The notes under the pieces: model-generated
Database searches by the model: none
Told to the model about the DNA's origin: nothing
What the model saw: only the letters and a program-made list of their open reading frames with translations
Program-made: the position numbers and the translations under genes
DNA from: Thiohalospira halophila DSM 15071
GTDB lineage: Bacteria; Pseudomonadota; Gammaproteobacteria; Thiohalospirales; Thiohalospiraceae
Length of the DNA stretch: 64,000 nucleotides
NCBI RefSeq assembly: GCF_900112605.1
Contig: NZ_FOMJ01000001.1
Span: 750,937-814,936, forward strand
Direction of reading: 5' to 3'
Shown: positions 34,483 to 43,798 of the stretch, in pieces
Layout of the letters: every line of letters begins with the position of its first letter
How positions within the stretch are numbered: position 1 is the first letter of the stretch

Positions 34483-36762
34483 TCAGTGCTGAAACCGGAC
34501 GCGCCGGGCGTAACGCTTGAGCAGCCCCGGCACGTCGAGAATCAGGGCGATGCGGCCATCACCGGTAATGGTGGCGCCAGCGAGCCCGTCCACGTGCTCC
34601 AGCAGCGCCCCCAGGGGTTTGATGACCACCTCTTCCTGGCCGATCAGGGAATCGACCACGAAACCGAGCTTCTGACTTCCCACCTGGACGACCACGACGT
34701 GGGACTCGCCATCCCCCTCCTCGCTCTTCGCCTTCCGGCCGCTCTCATCGACCAGCCACTCGGAGAGGTAGAAGAGCGGCATGGCGTGCTCGCGCACCAT
34801 GACCACCTGCTGGCCGTCGACGACGTTGGTCTCTTCCAGGTTCAGGTCGAAGATCTCGGAGACGTTGACCAGCGGCAGCGCGAAGGTCTGGTTGCCCACC
34901 ACGATCATCAGGGTCGGGATGATGGCGAGGGTCAACGGCACCTTGACGTTGATCCGCGTCCCCTCGCCCAGCGCCGAATCGATATCCACCGAACCGTTGA
35001 GCTGGGCGATCTTGGTCTTGACCACGTCCATCCCGACCCCGCGACCGGAGACGTCGGATATCTCGGTCTTGGTGGAGAAACCGGGATGGAAGATCAGGTT
35101 GTAGGCCTCCTTGTCGTCCAGCCGGTTGGCAGCCTCGGTATCCATGAGTTCCTTCTCCACCGCCTTGCGCCGGAGCTTGTCGGCATCCATCCCGGCGCCG
35201 TCGTCGGTGATGGAGAGCAGGATGTGATCCCCCTCCTGCTGGGCCGAGAGCTTCACCGTCCCCGCGCGCGGCTTGCCGATGCGCTCGCGCTCGTCCGGCG
35301 GCTCGATGCCGTGGTCCACGGAATTGCGGACCAGATGGACCAGGGGATCCGACAGCGCCTCCACGAGGTTCTTGTCGAGATCGGTCTCCTCGCCCTCCAT
35401 CTCGAGGTTGATCTCCTTCTCGAGACTCCGGGAGAGGTCCCGGATGACGCGGGGGAAGCGGCCGAAGACCTTCTTCACCGGCTGCATGCGCGTCTTCATG
35501 ACCGACTGCTGGAGGTCACCGGTAACGACGTCGAGATTGCTCACCACGGAGGTGATCTCGCCGTTGCCCAGCTTGGCCTCGAGATTCACCAGGCGGTTCC
35601 GGACCAGGACGAGCTCCCCGACCATGTTCATGATCTCGTCGAGACGCTGGGTATCCACGCGGACCGTGGTCTCGCCCTGCTGCTGGTGGCCGTCGCCGCC
35701 GGCCTTCTTGCCGGCGTCACCACCCTTGCCCCCGTCTCCACCACCGTGGTCTCCGCCCTTGCCGCCCTGGGCGGGCTTGGCGGCACCCTCGGATTTGCTT
35801 GTCTCGGCCGGCTGCCCGGACTCGGCGCTGCCGGCGGCCGGGCCCGATTGCTCGGCAGCGGGTGCCGCGCTCTCGGCCTCTCCGGAGGCGCCTTCCGCCC
35901 CCTCGACGGCGGGCGGAGCCCCGTCCACACCGGGTGCCTTGCCGTCGCCGTAGAGCTGGTCGAGGAGCTCTTCGAACTCCTCTTCGTCGATCTCTTCGTC
36001 GCTTCCGCTGGAGGACTCGCCGGCCCCGGCCTCCTCTTGCGTCTTCTCCTCGGCCTCCGGCACCCCTTGGTGTTTGCCCTGACCGTGGAGCTGGTCCAGG
36101 AGGGCCTCGAATTCTTCCTCGCTGATATCCTCGTCGGAGCCACTGCTCCCGGACTGGCTCGTGCCGCCCTCATCGATGGCATCCAGCAGGGTCTCGAACT
36201 CGGCGTCGGTGATGTCCTCACCGCCCCCGGCCTGCTTGCCTCCCTCGGCGGCAGCCGCCTCCGAGGAGTCCGCCCCGGCGGCGGATGCCGCAGTCTCCGC
36301 CCCGCCGGAGCCGGCCTCATCGGAGGAGGAGGCCTCACCGGAGGAGGAGGCGGCCTCGCCTCCGCCGCTGCCCGCCGGCTGCGCCAGCTCCTCGAGCTTG
36401 CTGAGCAGCTCCGGGTCGGCGGATTCGGGCATCTCTCCGCCACGGACCGTCTCGAACATGTCGTTGAGGATGTCCAGCGCCCGCAGGATGACGTCCATGA
36501 GCTCGGAATCCACCGGCCGCTCATGGTTGCGCACGATATTGAAGACATCCTCGGAGCGGTGGCAGAGCTCCACCAGCGGGGTCAGACCGACGAAGCTGGC
36601 CCCGCCCTTGATGGTGTGGAATCCGCGGAAGACCGAATGGAGCAGGTCATCGTCATCCGGCCGCTGTTCCAGCTCCACCAGCTGTTCCTGGAGCGATTCC
36701 AGGATTTCGCCTGCCTCAACCAGGAAGTCCTGGAGGATTTCGTCATCCGCGTCGAAAGCCAT
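34483..36762 (-). CDS. cheA: Chemotaxis histidine kinase CheA
   Basis: A 759-residue kinase. The Hpt domain (1-125) carries the phospho-accepting His49 in HTIKGGASF. A long acidic, Ser/Gly-rich linker (125-365) takes the place of a recognisable P2 domain and holds three related motifs at about 183-197, 212-226 and 258-272. P3 dimerisation follows (RVDTQRLDEIMNMVGELV), then P4 ATPase (HLVRNSVDHGIE, DDGAGMDADKLR, GRGVGMDVVKTKI) and P5 CheW-like regulatory domain to the end. The linker motifs resemble the CheY-binding peptides of FliM and CheZ. Confidence 0.95.
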   Translation of the reverse strand: MAFDADDEILQDFLVEAGEILESLQEQLVELEQRPDDDDLLHSVFRGFHTIKGGASFVGLTPLVELCHRSEDVFNIVRNHERPVDSELMDVILRALDILNDMFETVRGGEMPESADPELLSKLEELAQPAGSGGGEAASSSGEASSSDEAGSGGAETAASAAGADSSEAAAAEGGKQAGGGEDITDAEFETLLDAIDEGGTSQSGSSGSDEDISEEEFEALLDQLHGQGKHQGVPEAEEKTQEEAGAGESSSGSDEEIDEEEFEELLDQLYGDGKAPGVDGAPPAVEGAEGASGEAESAAPAAEQSGPAAGSAESGQPAETSKSEGAAKPAQGGKGGDHGGGDGGKGGDAGKKAGGDGHQQQGETTVRVDTQRLDEIMNMVGELVLVRNRLVNLEAKLGNGEITSVVSNLDVVTGDLQQSVMKTRMQPVKKVFGRFPRVIRDLSRSLEKEINLEMEGEETDLDKNLVEALSDPLVHLVRNSVDHGIEPPDERERIGKPRAGTVKLSAQQEGDHILLSITDDGAGMDADKLRRKAVEKELMDTEAANRLDDKEAYNLIFHPGFSTKTEISDVSGRGVGMDVVKTKIAQLNGSVDIDSALGEGTRINVKVPLTLAIIPTLMIVVGNQTFALPLVNVSEIFDLNLEETNVVDGQQVVMVREHAMPLFYLSEWLVDESGRKAKSEEGDGESHVVVVQVGSQKLGFVVDSLIGQEEVVIKPLGALLEHVDGLAGATITGDGRIALILDVPGLLKRYARRVRFQH
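35947..36216 (-). repeat. Region of CheA encoding three related acidic peptide motifs
   Basis: Translated on the minus strand this holds DITDAEFETLLDAID, DISEEEFEALLDQLHG and IDEEEFEELLDQLYG, spaced by Ser/Gly/Glu-rich stretches of about 15-30 residues. The repeat is at protein level; the DNA copies are not identical. Confidence 0.8.
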
Positions 36763-36774
36763 ACAACCCCAATC

Positions 36775-37548
36775 CTAGAAACCGAGACTCGACAGGAGTT
36801 CGTCCACTTCGTCCTGACCGCTGACGGCCTCATCGGCATCCACGCCGGGGACCTGGGGCCCCTGGGCCTCGATGCCCGACCGCTGCTGTTCTTCGTCACT
36901 GGCCTGTCTGGCCCCCTGGGAACCGCTGGAAGACTCGGAGGAGCCGGAGATCCGGATAAGTTCCACCAGGTTGCCTTCGACCTCTTCCACCAGGCTGATC
37001 ACGCGGTGGATGATCTGACCGGTGAGGTCCTGGTAGTCCTGAGCCATCAGGATCTCGTTGAGATTCGACTTGAGCTTGACCAGCTCATCCCCGGAGCTGG
37101 CCAGATGGCTCCGGATGGCGCGGCTCAGGGCGCGGAACTCCTCGGCGGAGAGCTCGCGGCGGAGGAAGCGCTGCCACTCCCGGTCGATCTCGGAGACGTT
37201 GTTCTGGAGCTCGTCACACAGCGGAATGGACTCCTCGACGGCGTTGAGGGTCCGGGTTGCTGCCTGGTCGGTCATGGAGACGACGTAGCGCAACCGGTCC
37301 CGGGCGTCGGGGATCTCCTCCTCCGCCAGCGTGGAGATCCGGGTATCCAGCTGGAAGCTGTTGAGCGAGTCGTGCAGGTCCCGGGTCAAGCGCCCGATCT
37401 GCTGGAACATCTCGCTCTCGCGCATGCGGGTGAGGCCGTCCACCGTGGCATTGGCGGCTTCCTCGTCGCCGGCTTCCAGCTGGGCCACCAACTGACGAGC
37501 CAGCTCGAGATATTCGGCGTTGTTCCCCATCCCTGCTTCGTTATCCAT
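36775..37548 (-). CDS. cheZ: CheY-P phosphatase CheZ
   Basis: A 257-residue phosphatase of phospho-CheY. It is a long helical hairpin with the active-site segment LIMAQDYQDLTGQII-like LMAQDYQDLTGQIIHRVI (catalytic Gln) near residue 170, a disordered Ser/Gln/Glu-rich linker, and the conserved CheY-binding C-terminus SGQDEVDELLSSLGF. Thirteen bases separate it from cheA and 17 from cheY. Confidence 0.96.
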   Translation of the reverse strand: MDNEAGMGNNAEYLELARQLVAQLEAGDEEAANATVDGLTRMRESEMFQQIGRLTRDLHDSLNSFQLDTRISTLAEEEIPDARDRLRYVVSMTDQAATRTLNAVEESIPLCDELQNNVSEIDREWQRFLRRELSAEEFRALSRAIRSHLASSGDELVKLKSNLNEILMAQDYQDLTGQIIHRVISLVEEVEGNLVELIRISGSSESSSGSQGARQASDEEQQRSGIEAQGPQVPGVDADEAVSGQDEVDELLSSLGF

Positions 37549-37565
37549 GGTGATCTCCCCGACGA

Positions 37566-37955
37566 CTAGCCGTTATCCACACGCTCGAAGATCTTGCCGA
37601 TCTTCTCGTCGAGGGTATGGGCCGTGAACGGCTTGACGATGTAACCGTTCACGCCCGCCTTCGCCGCTTCCACGATCTGGTCCTTCTTCTGCTCGGCGGT
37701 CACCATCAACACGGGCAGGGACTGCAGCTTGGGGTCGGCACGGACCTCCTTGAGGAGATCCAGGCCGTTCATCCCCGGCATGTTCCAGTCGGTCACCAGG
37801 AAGTCGAAATCCCCCTTCTGGAGCTTGGGCAGCGCCGTCTGACCGTCGTCCGCCTCATCGGTGTTATTGAAACCGAGGTCCCGCAGAAGGTTCTTGATAA
37901 TCCGTCGCATCGTGGAGAAGTCGTCCACGATGAGGATTTTCATGTTCTTGTCCAA
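37566..37955 (-). CDS. cheY: Chemotaxis response regulator CheY
   Basis: A 129-residue single receiver domain that, when phosphorylated, binds FliM and switches the motor. Acidic pocket in [14 protein letters not shown], phospho-Asp in [13 protein letters not shown], conserved Thr in VLMVTAEQ and Lys in [11 protein letters not shown]. The start is TTG at 37953-37955, because GGAGGG lies five bases upstream; the ATG four codons later has a poorer spacing. It begins the chemotaxis operon after a 168-base gap in which many relatives carry fliA. Confidence 0.96.
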   Translation of the reverse strand: MDKNMKILIVDDFSTMRRIIKNLLRDLGFNNTDEADDGQTALPKLQKGDFDFLVTDWNMPGMNGLDLLKEVRADPKLQSLPVLMVTAEQKKDQIVEAAKAGVNGYIVKPFTAHTLDEKIGKIFERVDNG

Positions 37956-38022
37956 GATTTCCCTCCAGTACCGCTACCTTGGCGCGCCGACTGCGGCGGA
38001 TTCGCCGTGGGACATGCCCGGC

Positions 38023-38051
38023 GTTATATCATGCCCCCGGCCGCTCGTCAC
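38023..38051 (-). promoter_or_regulatory. Putative sigma-70 promoter of the cheY operon
   Basis: On the minus strand GTGACG (38046-38051) and TATAAC (38023-38028) are separated by 17 bases, about 70 bases before cheY. Matches to -35 and -10 are four and five of six. No sigma-28-type site was found in the gap. Confidence 0.45.
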
Positions 38052-38123
38052 CGAGAAGCCCCACCCGGATCACGGTTGGCAGTGTAACAGACGCTTCCAG
38101 TTTCGCGCCCGTCAGGTTGATTT

Positions 38124-39020
38124 TCAGGCAGGGGCCCGGACACCCGCGTCCGCCAGTGCCGCGTCTCGATGGCCCAGCAGACGCTCGGCGAAGAATTCCA
38201 GCTGGCCCGCGCTCTCCGGCTGGGGCCAGGCATCCACCTTGCCGACCAGGTGGCCGAAGGCCTGTGCGGATGAGCTGTTGGGAATGGCGTCCACCACCGG
38301 CCGACGCTGGTGGATGGCCCGTCGCAGGGCATCGTCTTCCGGGATGACACCCATGAAGTCCAGCTCCACCTGCAGATAGCGGTCGGTGACCCGGGCGATC
38401 TTTTCGTAGAGGCGCTGACCCTGCTCCATGTCCGCCGCCATGTTGGCCAGCACCCGCACCCGCTCGACCCCGTGATCCTGGCTGAGCACCTTGATGAGGG
38501 CGTAGGCATCGGTAATCGAGGCCGGCTCGTCGCAGACCACGACGACAACCTCCTGGGAGGCCTTGCTGAAGGTGACCACGCTATCGGAGATCCCGGCCGC
38601 GGTATCCACCAGGAGGAAATCCAGCTCCAGCGACAGATCGCTGAAGGCCCGGACGATCCCGGCGTGCTGCAGGGTGCTCAGTTCCGCCATGCGCTGGCGC
38701 CCCGACGCGGCCGGCACTACGCGGACGCCGCCGGGGGTGGTGGTCACGACCTCGGCCAGGCTCCGCTCGCCACTGACCACGTGGGCCAGGTTGTAGTCCG
38801 GATTGAGACCGAGCAGGACATCGACATTGGCCAGGCCCAGGTCGGCGTCCATGATCATGACCTCGTTGCCGTGCCGCGCCAGGGCGGCGGCGAGGTTCAC
38901 CGTGATGCTGGTCTTCCCGACCCCGCCCTTGCCACTGGCCACACTGACGACCCGGGTCGGGCGCTGACGGGCCAGACGGCGAAGGCCGCTGGCCTGATCG
39001 TCCACGCTGCCGCCCCACAT
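38124..39020 (-). CDS. flhG: Flagellar number regulator FlhG (FleN), MinD-like ATPase
   Basis: A 298-residue ATPase that limits flagellar number and, in Pseudomonas, restrains FleQ. The start is ATG 39018-39020, overlapping the flhF stop; a GTG one codon upstream is the alternative. An N-terminal DQASGLRRL motif (activates FlhF GTPase in homologues) is followed by deviant Walker A SVASGKGGVGKTSITVNLA, MIMDADLGLANVDVLLG and LLVDTAAGISDSVV. The C-terminal helix would be membrane-targeting. Confidence 0.95.
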   Translation of the reverse strand: MWGGSVDDQASGLRRLARQRPTRVVSVASGKGGVGKTSITVNLAAALARHGNEVMIMDADLGLANVDVLLGLNPDYNLAHVVSGERSLAEVVTTTPGGVRVVPAASGRQRMAELSTLQHAGIVRAFSDLSLELDFLLVDTAAGISDSVVTFSKASQEVVVVVCDEPASITDAYALIKVLSQDHGVERVRVLANMAADMEQGQRLYEKIARVTDRYLQVELDFMGVIPEDDALRRAIHQRRPVVDAIPNSSSAQAFGHLVGKVDAWPQPESAGQLEFFAERLLGHRDAALADAGVRAPA

Positions 39021-40486
39021 CACCCGTGCGCTCCCTGCATGAGGGCCGGCTCGGGCATCGCGGCGATCTCGGTAAGCCGCTCGGCCAGCAGAGCCGGCCC
39101 CACGTCGTGGAGATCCTCCGGCACCCGCTGGCCATCGGAGAGGAAGGCCAGCGGCAGGGACTGTTCGACGATGGTGGAGAGGGCCGGCCCCAGGCTGGTG
39201 GACTCGTCGATCTTGGTCAGGACACAGCCGTCCAGCTCGGCGCCGCGGAAGGCATGGACGGTCTCGTCCAGCCCCCCCGGCTGGGTATTGGCCGCCAGCA
39301 CGGCGTAGGTCTGGACCGTCGGCGCTCCCGTCACCAGGGTATGGAACTGCTCCGCCAGCCGCCGATCCCGCTGGCTCATGCCGGCGGTATCGATGAGCAC
39401 CAGCGAGCGATCGGCGAGATTGTCCAGGGTGGTCCGCAGCTCGTCGGCATCGTTGGCCACGCGCACCGGTACGCCGAGGATCCGGGCATAGGTGCGCAGC
39501 TGCTCGTGAGCGGCGATACGGTAGCTGTCCGTCGTGACCAGGGCGACCTGATCGTAGCCGTGACGCATGGCATAGCGCGCCGCGATCTTGGCGACACTGG
39601 TGGTCTTGCCTACGCCCGTGGGTCCCACCAGGGCCACCACACCACCCTGGGCCATGACGTCGCGATCCGGCCGGCGCACGAGCTCTGCCAGTCCATGGCG
39701 AAGGCCCTCGGTGCCTCCTCCGTAGGTCGCCGAGGCCTGGCGCAGCTGGTCACGCACCCCGCCACGAACATCGGCCAGGGGATCGACACCTTCGGCCCCG
39801 CGTCTCAAGGAGGCAACCCGGTTGTCGCTTCCCCCCGCCCGGGCGTCCCGCGCCGCCGGCACCTGTTCCAGAATCCCCTTGAGGGAGGCCAGTTCATCCC
39901 GCACCACGGCCAGCTCGGCCGGTGGCGGCGGGGCGCCAGTGGTCAGGTCGGCGCCCTCCTGCCGGGCCGGCCCCGCCCCCTCCCGGAAAACCGACTCCAG
40001 GTCGCGAGCCGCCTCGAGGACCGCGCTTCGAAAGGCACCGCCATCTCCCTCGGGCTCCGGTTCGGGTTCGGGTTCGGGTTCGGGCTCCGGCTTGCTGGCA
40101 GGGGGCTCCGTGGACCCACTGGTCGACGCCGTGGGCGTCTGCTTCGACCCGGTTCGGGAGCGGGCCGGCCGCGGACGGCCGTAGGTCAGCCCCCCCGTTG
40201 CCTCGTCGGACTCCGCCGAGGCTCCCAGGAGGCTCGAGAAGCTCTCCCCGCCTCCGGGCGACTGGTCGGGACCGGGGGTCGTTTCCGAGGGAGTATCGGC
40301 ACCGGAACCGGTCTGAGCGGCGGCCAGGGCCGCGGTATCGCCATCCTCCACCTCCACGGCGGCCACCAGCTCCACACCGCCCTCGCTGCGGTTGCTGGAG
40401 AGGATCACCGCCTCCGGCCCCAGTTCGTCCTTCACCTGGCGCATGGCGGTGCGCATGTCGTCGGCTGAGATGCGTCGAATCTTCAT
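39020..40486 (-). CDS. flhF: Flagellar polar-placement GTPase FlhF
   Basis: A 488-residue SRP-type GTPase that sets the site of flagellar assembly. The N-terminal B domain (KIRRISADDMRTAMRQVKDELGPEAVILSS-type, about 1-60) is followed by a long disordered linker (60-260) with a Pro-Glu dipeptide run, then N and G domains: GPTGVGKTTSVAKIAARYA, VTTDSYRIAAHEQLRTYA, VLIDTAGMSQRD, TKIDESTSLG. Sixteen bases after flhA. Confidence 0.95.
   Translation of the reverse strand: MKIRRISADDMRTAMRQVKDELGPEAVILSSNRSEGGVELVAAVEVEDGDTAALAAAQTGSGADTPSETTPGPDQSPGGGESFSSLLGASAESDEATGGLTYGRPRPARSRTGSKQTPTASTSGSTEPPASKPEPEPEPEPEPEPEGDGGAFRSAVLEAARDLESVFREGAGPARQEGADLTTGAPPPPAELAVVRDELASLKGILEQVPAARDARAGGSDNRVASLRRGAEGVDPLADVRGGVRDQLRQASATYGGGTEGLRHGLAELVRRPDRDVMAQGGVVALVGPTGVGKTTSVAKIAARYAMRHGYDQVALVTTDSYRIAAHEQLRTYARILGVPVRVANDADELRTTLDNLADRSLVLIDTAGMSQRDRRLAEQFHTLVTGAPTVQTYAVLAANTQPGGLDETVHAFRGAELDGCVLTKIDESTSLGPALSTIVEQSLPLAFLSDGQRVPEDLHDVGPALLAERLTEIAAMPEPALMQGAHG
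40051..40092 (-). repeat. Hexanucleotide tandem repeat encoding (Pro-Glu)7 in FlhF
   Basis: Seven consecutive variants of the 6-mer CGGGTT/CCGGCT code for seven PE dipeptides in the FlhF linker. The three middle units are identical. Slippage would change the linker by two residues at a time without breaking the frame. Confidence 0.85.
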
Positions 40487-40502
40487 GGCCCGTCCCTACC
40501 TC

Positions 40503-42617
40503 CTAGCCTTCCGCGCCCACGGTGGCGACCACGCGGAGCTGTTTGTTGTCGGGAACCTCGTTGTACGAGAGCACATTCAGGCCCGGGATGGTCGGTCTGA
40601 CGAAGCGCGCCAGCAGCGGCCGCACCGCCGGCGAGACCAGGACCACGGCGGGCTCGCCGGCCAGCTCCCGCTCCTGGGTCTTCTCCGCCAGCGCCCCGTG
40701 CAGCCGCTCCGCCATGCCGGGCTCCAGGGTCATCTCCTGGCCCTCGGAGACCTGGCCGGACTGCTGCAGGAGCTGTTCCAGCTTGGGATCCAGGGTGATC
40801 ACCGGCATCTCGTCGCTGGTGCCGTTGATGTGCTGGAAGATGAGCCGGCGCAGGGCCACGCGAACGGCGGCGGTAAGGCTGTCGGCATCCTGGCCGCGCC
40901 CCCCCTGCTGGGCCAGGGTCTCGGCAATGGTCCGCATGTCCCGGACGGGGATGCCGTCGGCCAGCAGGTTCTGGAGGACGCGCAGCAGGGTGCCGAGGCT
41001 GACCGTATCCGGGACCAGGCTCTCCACCAGCTTGGGGGCGTTCTCCTTGAGCTTGTCCAGGAGGTTCTGGACCTCCTCGTGGCCGATGAGCTCGTGGGCA
41101 TGGTCCTGCAGGATCTGGGAGAGGTGGGTCGCCACCACGGTATTGGCGTCCACCACCGTATACCCCATGCCCTGGGCCTCGTCCCGCCGAGCGGGGTCGA
41201 TCCAGATGGCCGGCAGGCCGAAGGCCGGATCCTGACCCTCGATGCCGTCGATCTCGCCGTGGACCTCCCCGGGATTGATGGCCATCTCGCGATCCGGATG
41301 GAGGGTCGCCTCCCCGGCGGTGACCCCCATGAGGACCACCCGGTAGCGCGAGGGCTGCAGATCCAGGTTGTCTCGAATATGGACCGGCGGGATGAGGAAG
41401 CCCAGGTCCTGGGAGAGCTTCTTGCGCACCCCCTTGATGCGGTCCATGAGCTGACCGCCCTGGTTGCGGTCCACCATGGGGATGAGGCGGTAGCCCACCT
41501 CCAGGCCGATGGTATCCACCGGGACGACATCGTCCCAGCCCACCTCCTTGGGTTCCGTGCTGGGCTCGGCCTCCTCGGCCGCGGGTGCGGCGGCCTCCTC
41601 CGCGGCGACCGCCTCCGCCTGGGCGCGACGCCCCATACCCCAGGCGATGCCGGCCGTTAGCCCCGCCAGGGAGAGGAAGGCGACATTCGGCATCCCCGGC
41701 ACCAGGCCCATGACACCGAGAAGGCCGGCCGCCACCCACACCGGGCGCGGATTCCCCAGGAGCTGGCCGATGACCTCCTGGCTCATCTCCTGCGGGGAGG
41801 AGACCCGGGTAACCATGATGCCAGCGGCCGTGGAGAGCAGCAGCGACGGGATCTGCGCCACCAGGCCGTCGCCGATGGCCAGCAGGGTGTAATTGGTAGT
41901 CGCATCGCCGATGGACATCCCGTGCTGGCCCATGCCCACGGCCAGCCCGCCCAGGATATTGATGGCGGTGATCAGGATGCCGGCAATGGCGTCGCCACGG
42001 ACGAACTTGGAGGCACCATCCATGGAGCCGTAGAACTCGGCCTCCGAGGCGATCTCCTCGCGGCGCTGCTTGGCCTGCTCCTGGTCGATGATGCCGGCAT
42101 TGAGGTCGGCGTCGATGGCCATCTGCTTGCCGGGCATGGCATCCAGGGTAAAGCGCGCCGTCACCTCGGAGATCCGGCCGGCGCCCTTGGTCACCACCAC
42201 GAAGTTGATGATGACCAGGATGACGAAGACCACCAGCCCCACGGCGTAGTTGCCGCCCACCACGAATTCGCCGAAGGACTCGATGACGTGGCCGGCGGCA
42301 TCGGTCCCGGTGTGCCCCTCCAGGAGCACCACGCGGGTGGAGGCGACATTCAGCGCCAGGCGGAAGAGCGTCGCCACCAGGAGGATGGCGGGGAAGATGG
42401 CGAAGTCCACCGGCCGCATGGCGTAGACCGCCACCAGAAGCACCACCAGCGACAGGGCGATGTTGAAGCTGAAGAAGGTATCCAGCAGGAAGGGCGGCAG
42501 CGGCAGGACGATCATGGACAGCAGCGCCATGACCAGGATCGGCACCCCCAGCCCGTTGCGGGCGATGTTGCCCACGCTGCCCAGCCAGTTATCGGCCGTG
42601 GATGCCGGCTCTGCCAT
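40503..42617 (-). CDS. flhA: Flagellar export gate protein FlhA
   Basis: A 704-residue core component of the flagellar type III export gate. Residues 1-340 contain about eight membrane helices and the conserved FHIPEP-type cytosolic loop (RISEVTARFTLDAMPGKQMAIDADLNAG, about 155-185). A Glu/Ala-rich linker (about 345-375) leads to the cytosolic C-terminal ring domain. GGAG lies seven bases before the ATG. 47 bases after flhB. Confidence 0.97.
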   Translation of the reverse strand: MAEPASTADNWLGSVGNIARNGLGVPILVMALLSMIVLPLPPFLLDTFFSFNIALSLVVLLVAVYAMRPVDFAIFPAILLVATLFRLALNVASTRVVLLEGHTGTDAAGHVIESFGEFVVGGNYAVGLVVFVILVIINFVVVTKGAGRISEVTARFTLDAMPGKQMAIDADLNAGIIDQEQAKQRREEIASEAEFYGSMDGASKFVRGDAIAGILITAINILGGLAVGMGQHGMSIGDATTNYTLLAIGDGLVAQIPSLLLSTAAGIMVTRVSSPQEMSQEVIGQLLGNPRPVWVAAGLLGVMGLVPGMPNVAFLSLAGLTAGIAWGMGRRAQAEAVAAEEAAAPAAEEAEPSTEPKEVGWDDVVPVDTIGLEVGYRLIPMVDRNQGGQLMDRIKGVRKKLSQDLGFLIPPVHIRDNLDLQPSRYRVVLMGVTAGEATLHPDREMAINPGEVHGEIDGIEGQDPAFGLPAIWIDPARRDEAQGMGYTVVDANTVVATHLSQILQDHAHELIGHEEVQNLLDKLKENAPKLVESLVPDTVSLGTLLRVLQNLLADGIPVRDMRTIAETLAQQGGRGQDADSLTAAVRVALRRLIFQHINGTSDEMPVITLDPKLEQLLQQSGQVSEGQEMTLEPGMAERLHGALAEKTQERELAGEPAVVLVSPAVRPLLARFVRPTIPGLNVLSYNEVPDNKQLRVVATVGAEG

Positions 42618-42664
42618 TCACTGCTCCGCGGTGCGGGCGGTCATCCTGCCCTCGGGTGTCAAAT

Positions 42665-43792
42665 TCATGGCGCATCCGCCAATTCCTCGGGGATCGGAAG
42701 GTCGTCGAAGCGCTCCGGCCCGGACTGCCCTTCCTCCCGCAGGAAGTAGAGATACGCCAGGATCTGGGCCACCGCCTGGAAGAGTCCGGCGGGGATCGCC
42801 TGATCCAGCTCCGCATGGGCATACAAGGCGCGTGCCAACGGCGGGGCCTCGAGGATGGGGACCTCGTTGTCACTGGCCACCGACCGGATCTGATTCGCCA
42901 TGAGGTCCACCCCCTTGGCTACCACCACCGGGGCGGCCATGCTCTCCTGGTCGTAGCGCAGGGCCACGGCGAAGTGGGTCGGGTTGGTCACCACCACATC
43001 GGCGGAGGGGACCTCCTCCATCATCCGCTTCTGCGCCATCTCCTGCTGCAGGGAGCGGATGCGCTGCTTGACCTGCGGGTCCCCTTCCGTCTGTTTGTTC
43101 TCGTCCTGGACCTCCTTTCGCGTCATCTTGAGCTGGCGCTGGTTGTCCCAGAGCTGGAAGGGGATATCCACCACCGCCAGCAGGATGAGGGAGAGGCTCA
43201 TGAAGAAGAAGGCGTAGAGGAGAAGCTCCCCCATCTGCGCCATGGCCACTTCCAGGCTGGCCGTTCCCAGGGCCAGGAAGTCGCGCCCCTCCATCCAGAG
43301 GAAGAGGATGGCCAGGGCCCCTACCAACGAGAACTTGAAGAAGGCCTTGAGGAATTCCAGCCCGCCGCGAGGCCCGAAGACCCGCCCGAGCCCCTTGACG
43401 GGGTCCAGCTTGCTCCACTTGAAGGCCATGGCCTCCAGGGAGATGACCCAGCCTGACAAGGCGATGGAGCTGACAATGGCGATGATCACCATGACGATCA
43501 GGAAGGGCGTGATCACCCACAGCCCCTGCAACGCACTGGCAAAGAGCCGTTCGATGAGGATCCCCTCGTCGAAGACGGCCTCCCGTTCCTGGGCGAAGTT
43601 GGCCTCCAGGATGTTAAGCAGGCCATCAATCATCATGGGACCGAAGAAGTAGAAGCCCCCGGCCGCCGCCATGACCATGGCCATGGTGGTCAGCTCCCGG
43701 GATCGGGGGACCTGCCCCTTGTCCCGGGCATCCTGCATTCGCTTGGGGGTGGGTTCCTCGGTCTTCTCCTGCCCCTCTTCGTTCTCGGCCAT
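42665..43792 (-). CDS. flhB: Flagellar export switch protein FlhB
   Basis: A 375-residue export-gate protein with four membrane helices and a cytosolic tail that self-cleaves at NPTH (VVVTNPTHFAVALRYD, about residue 267) to switch from rod/hook to filament substrates. N-terminal EEGQEKTEEPTPKRMQDARDKGQVPRS is typical. A stand-alone paralogue of its tail is encoded at 28.8 kb. It follows fliR by six bases. Confidence 0.97.
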   Translation of the reverse strand: MAENEEGQEKTEEPTPKRMQDARDKGQVPRSRELTTMAMVMAAAGGFYFFGPMMIDGLLNILEANFAQEREAVFDEGILIERLFASALQGLWVITPFLIVMVIIAIVSSIALSGWVISLEAMAFKWSKLDPVKGLGRVFGPRGGLEFLKAFFKFSLVGALAILFLWMEGRDFLALGTASLEVAMAQMGELLLYAFFFMSLSLILLAVVDIPFQLWDNQRQLKMTRKEVQDENKQTEGDPQVKQRIRSLQQEMAQKRMMEEVPSADVVVTNPTHFAVALRYDQESMAAPVVVAKGVDLMANQIRSVASDNEVPILEAPPLARALYAHAELDQAIPAGLFQAVAQILAYLYFLREEGQSGPERFDDLPIPEELADAP

Positions 43793-43798
43793 GGGGCC

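Noticed and set aside
33871..37569. 1232-codon plus-strand open frame opposite cheB-cheA-cheZ.
   Set aside because: Same shadow effect; the composition is unnatural and all three minus-strand genes have full motifs.
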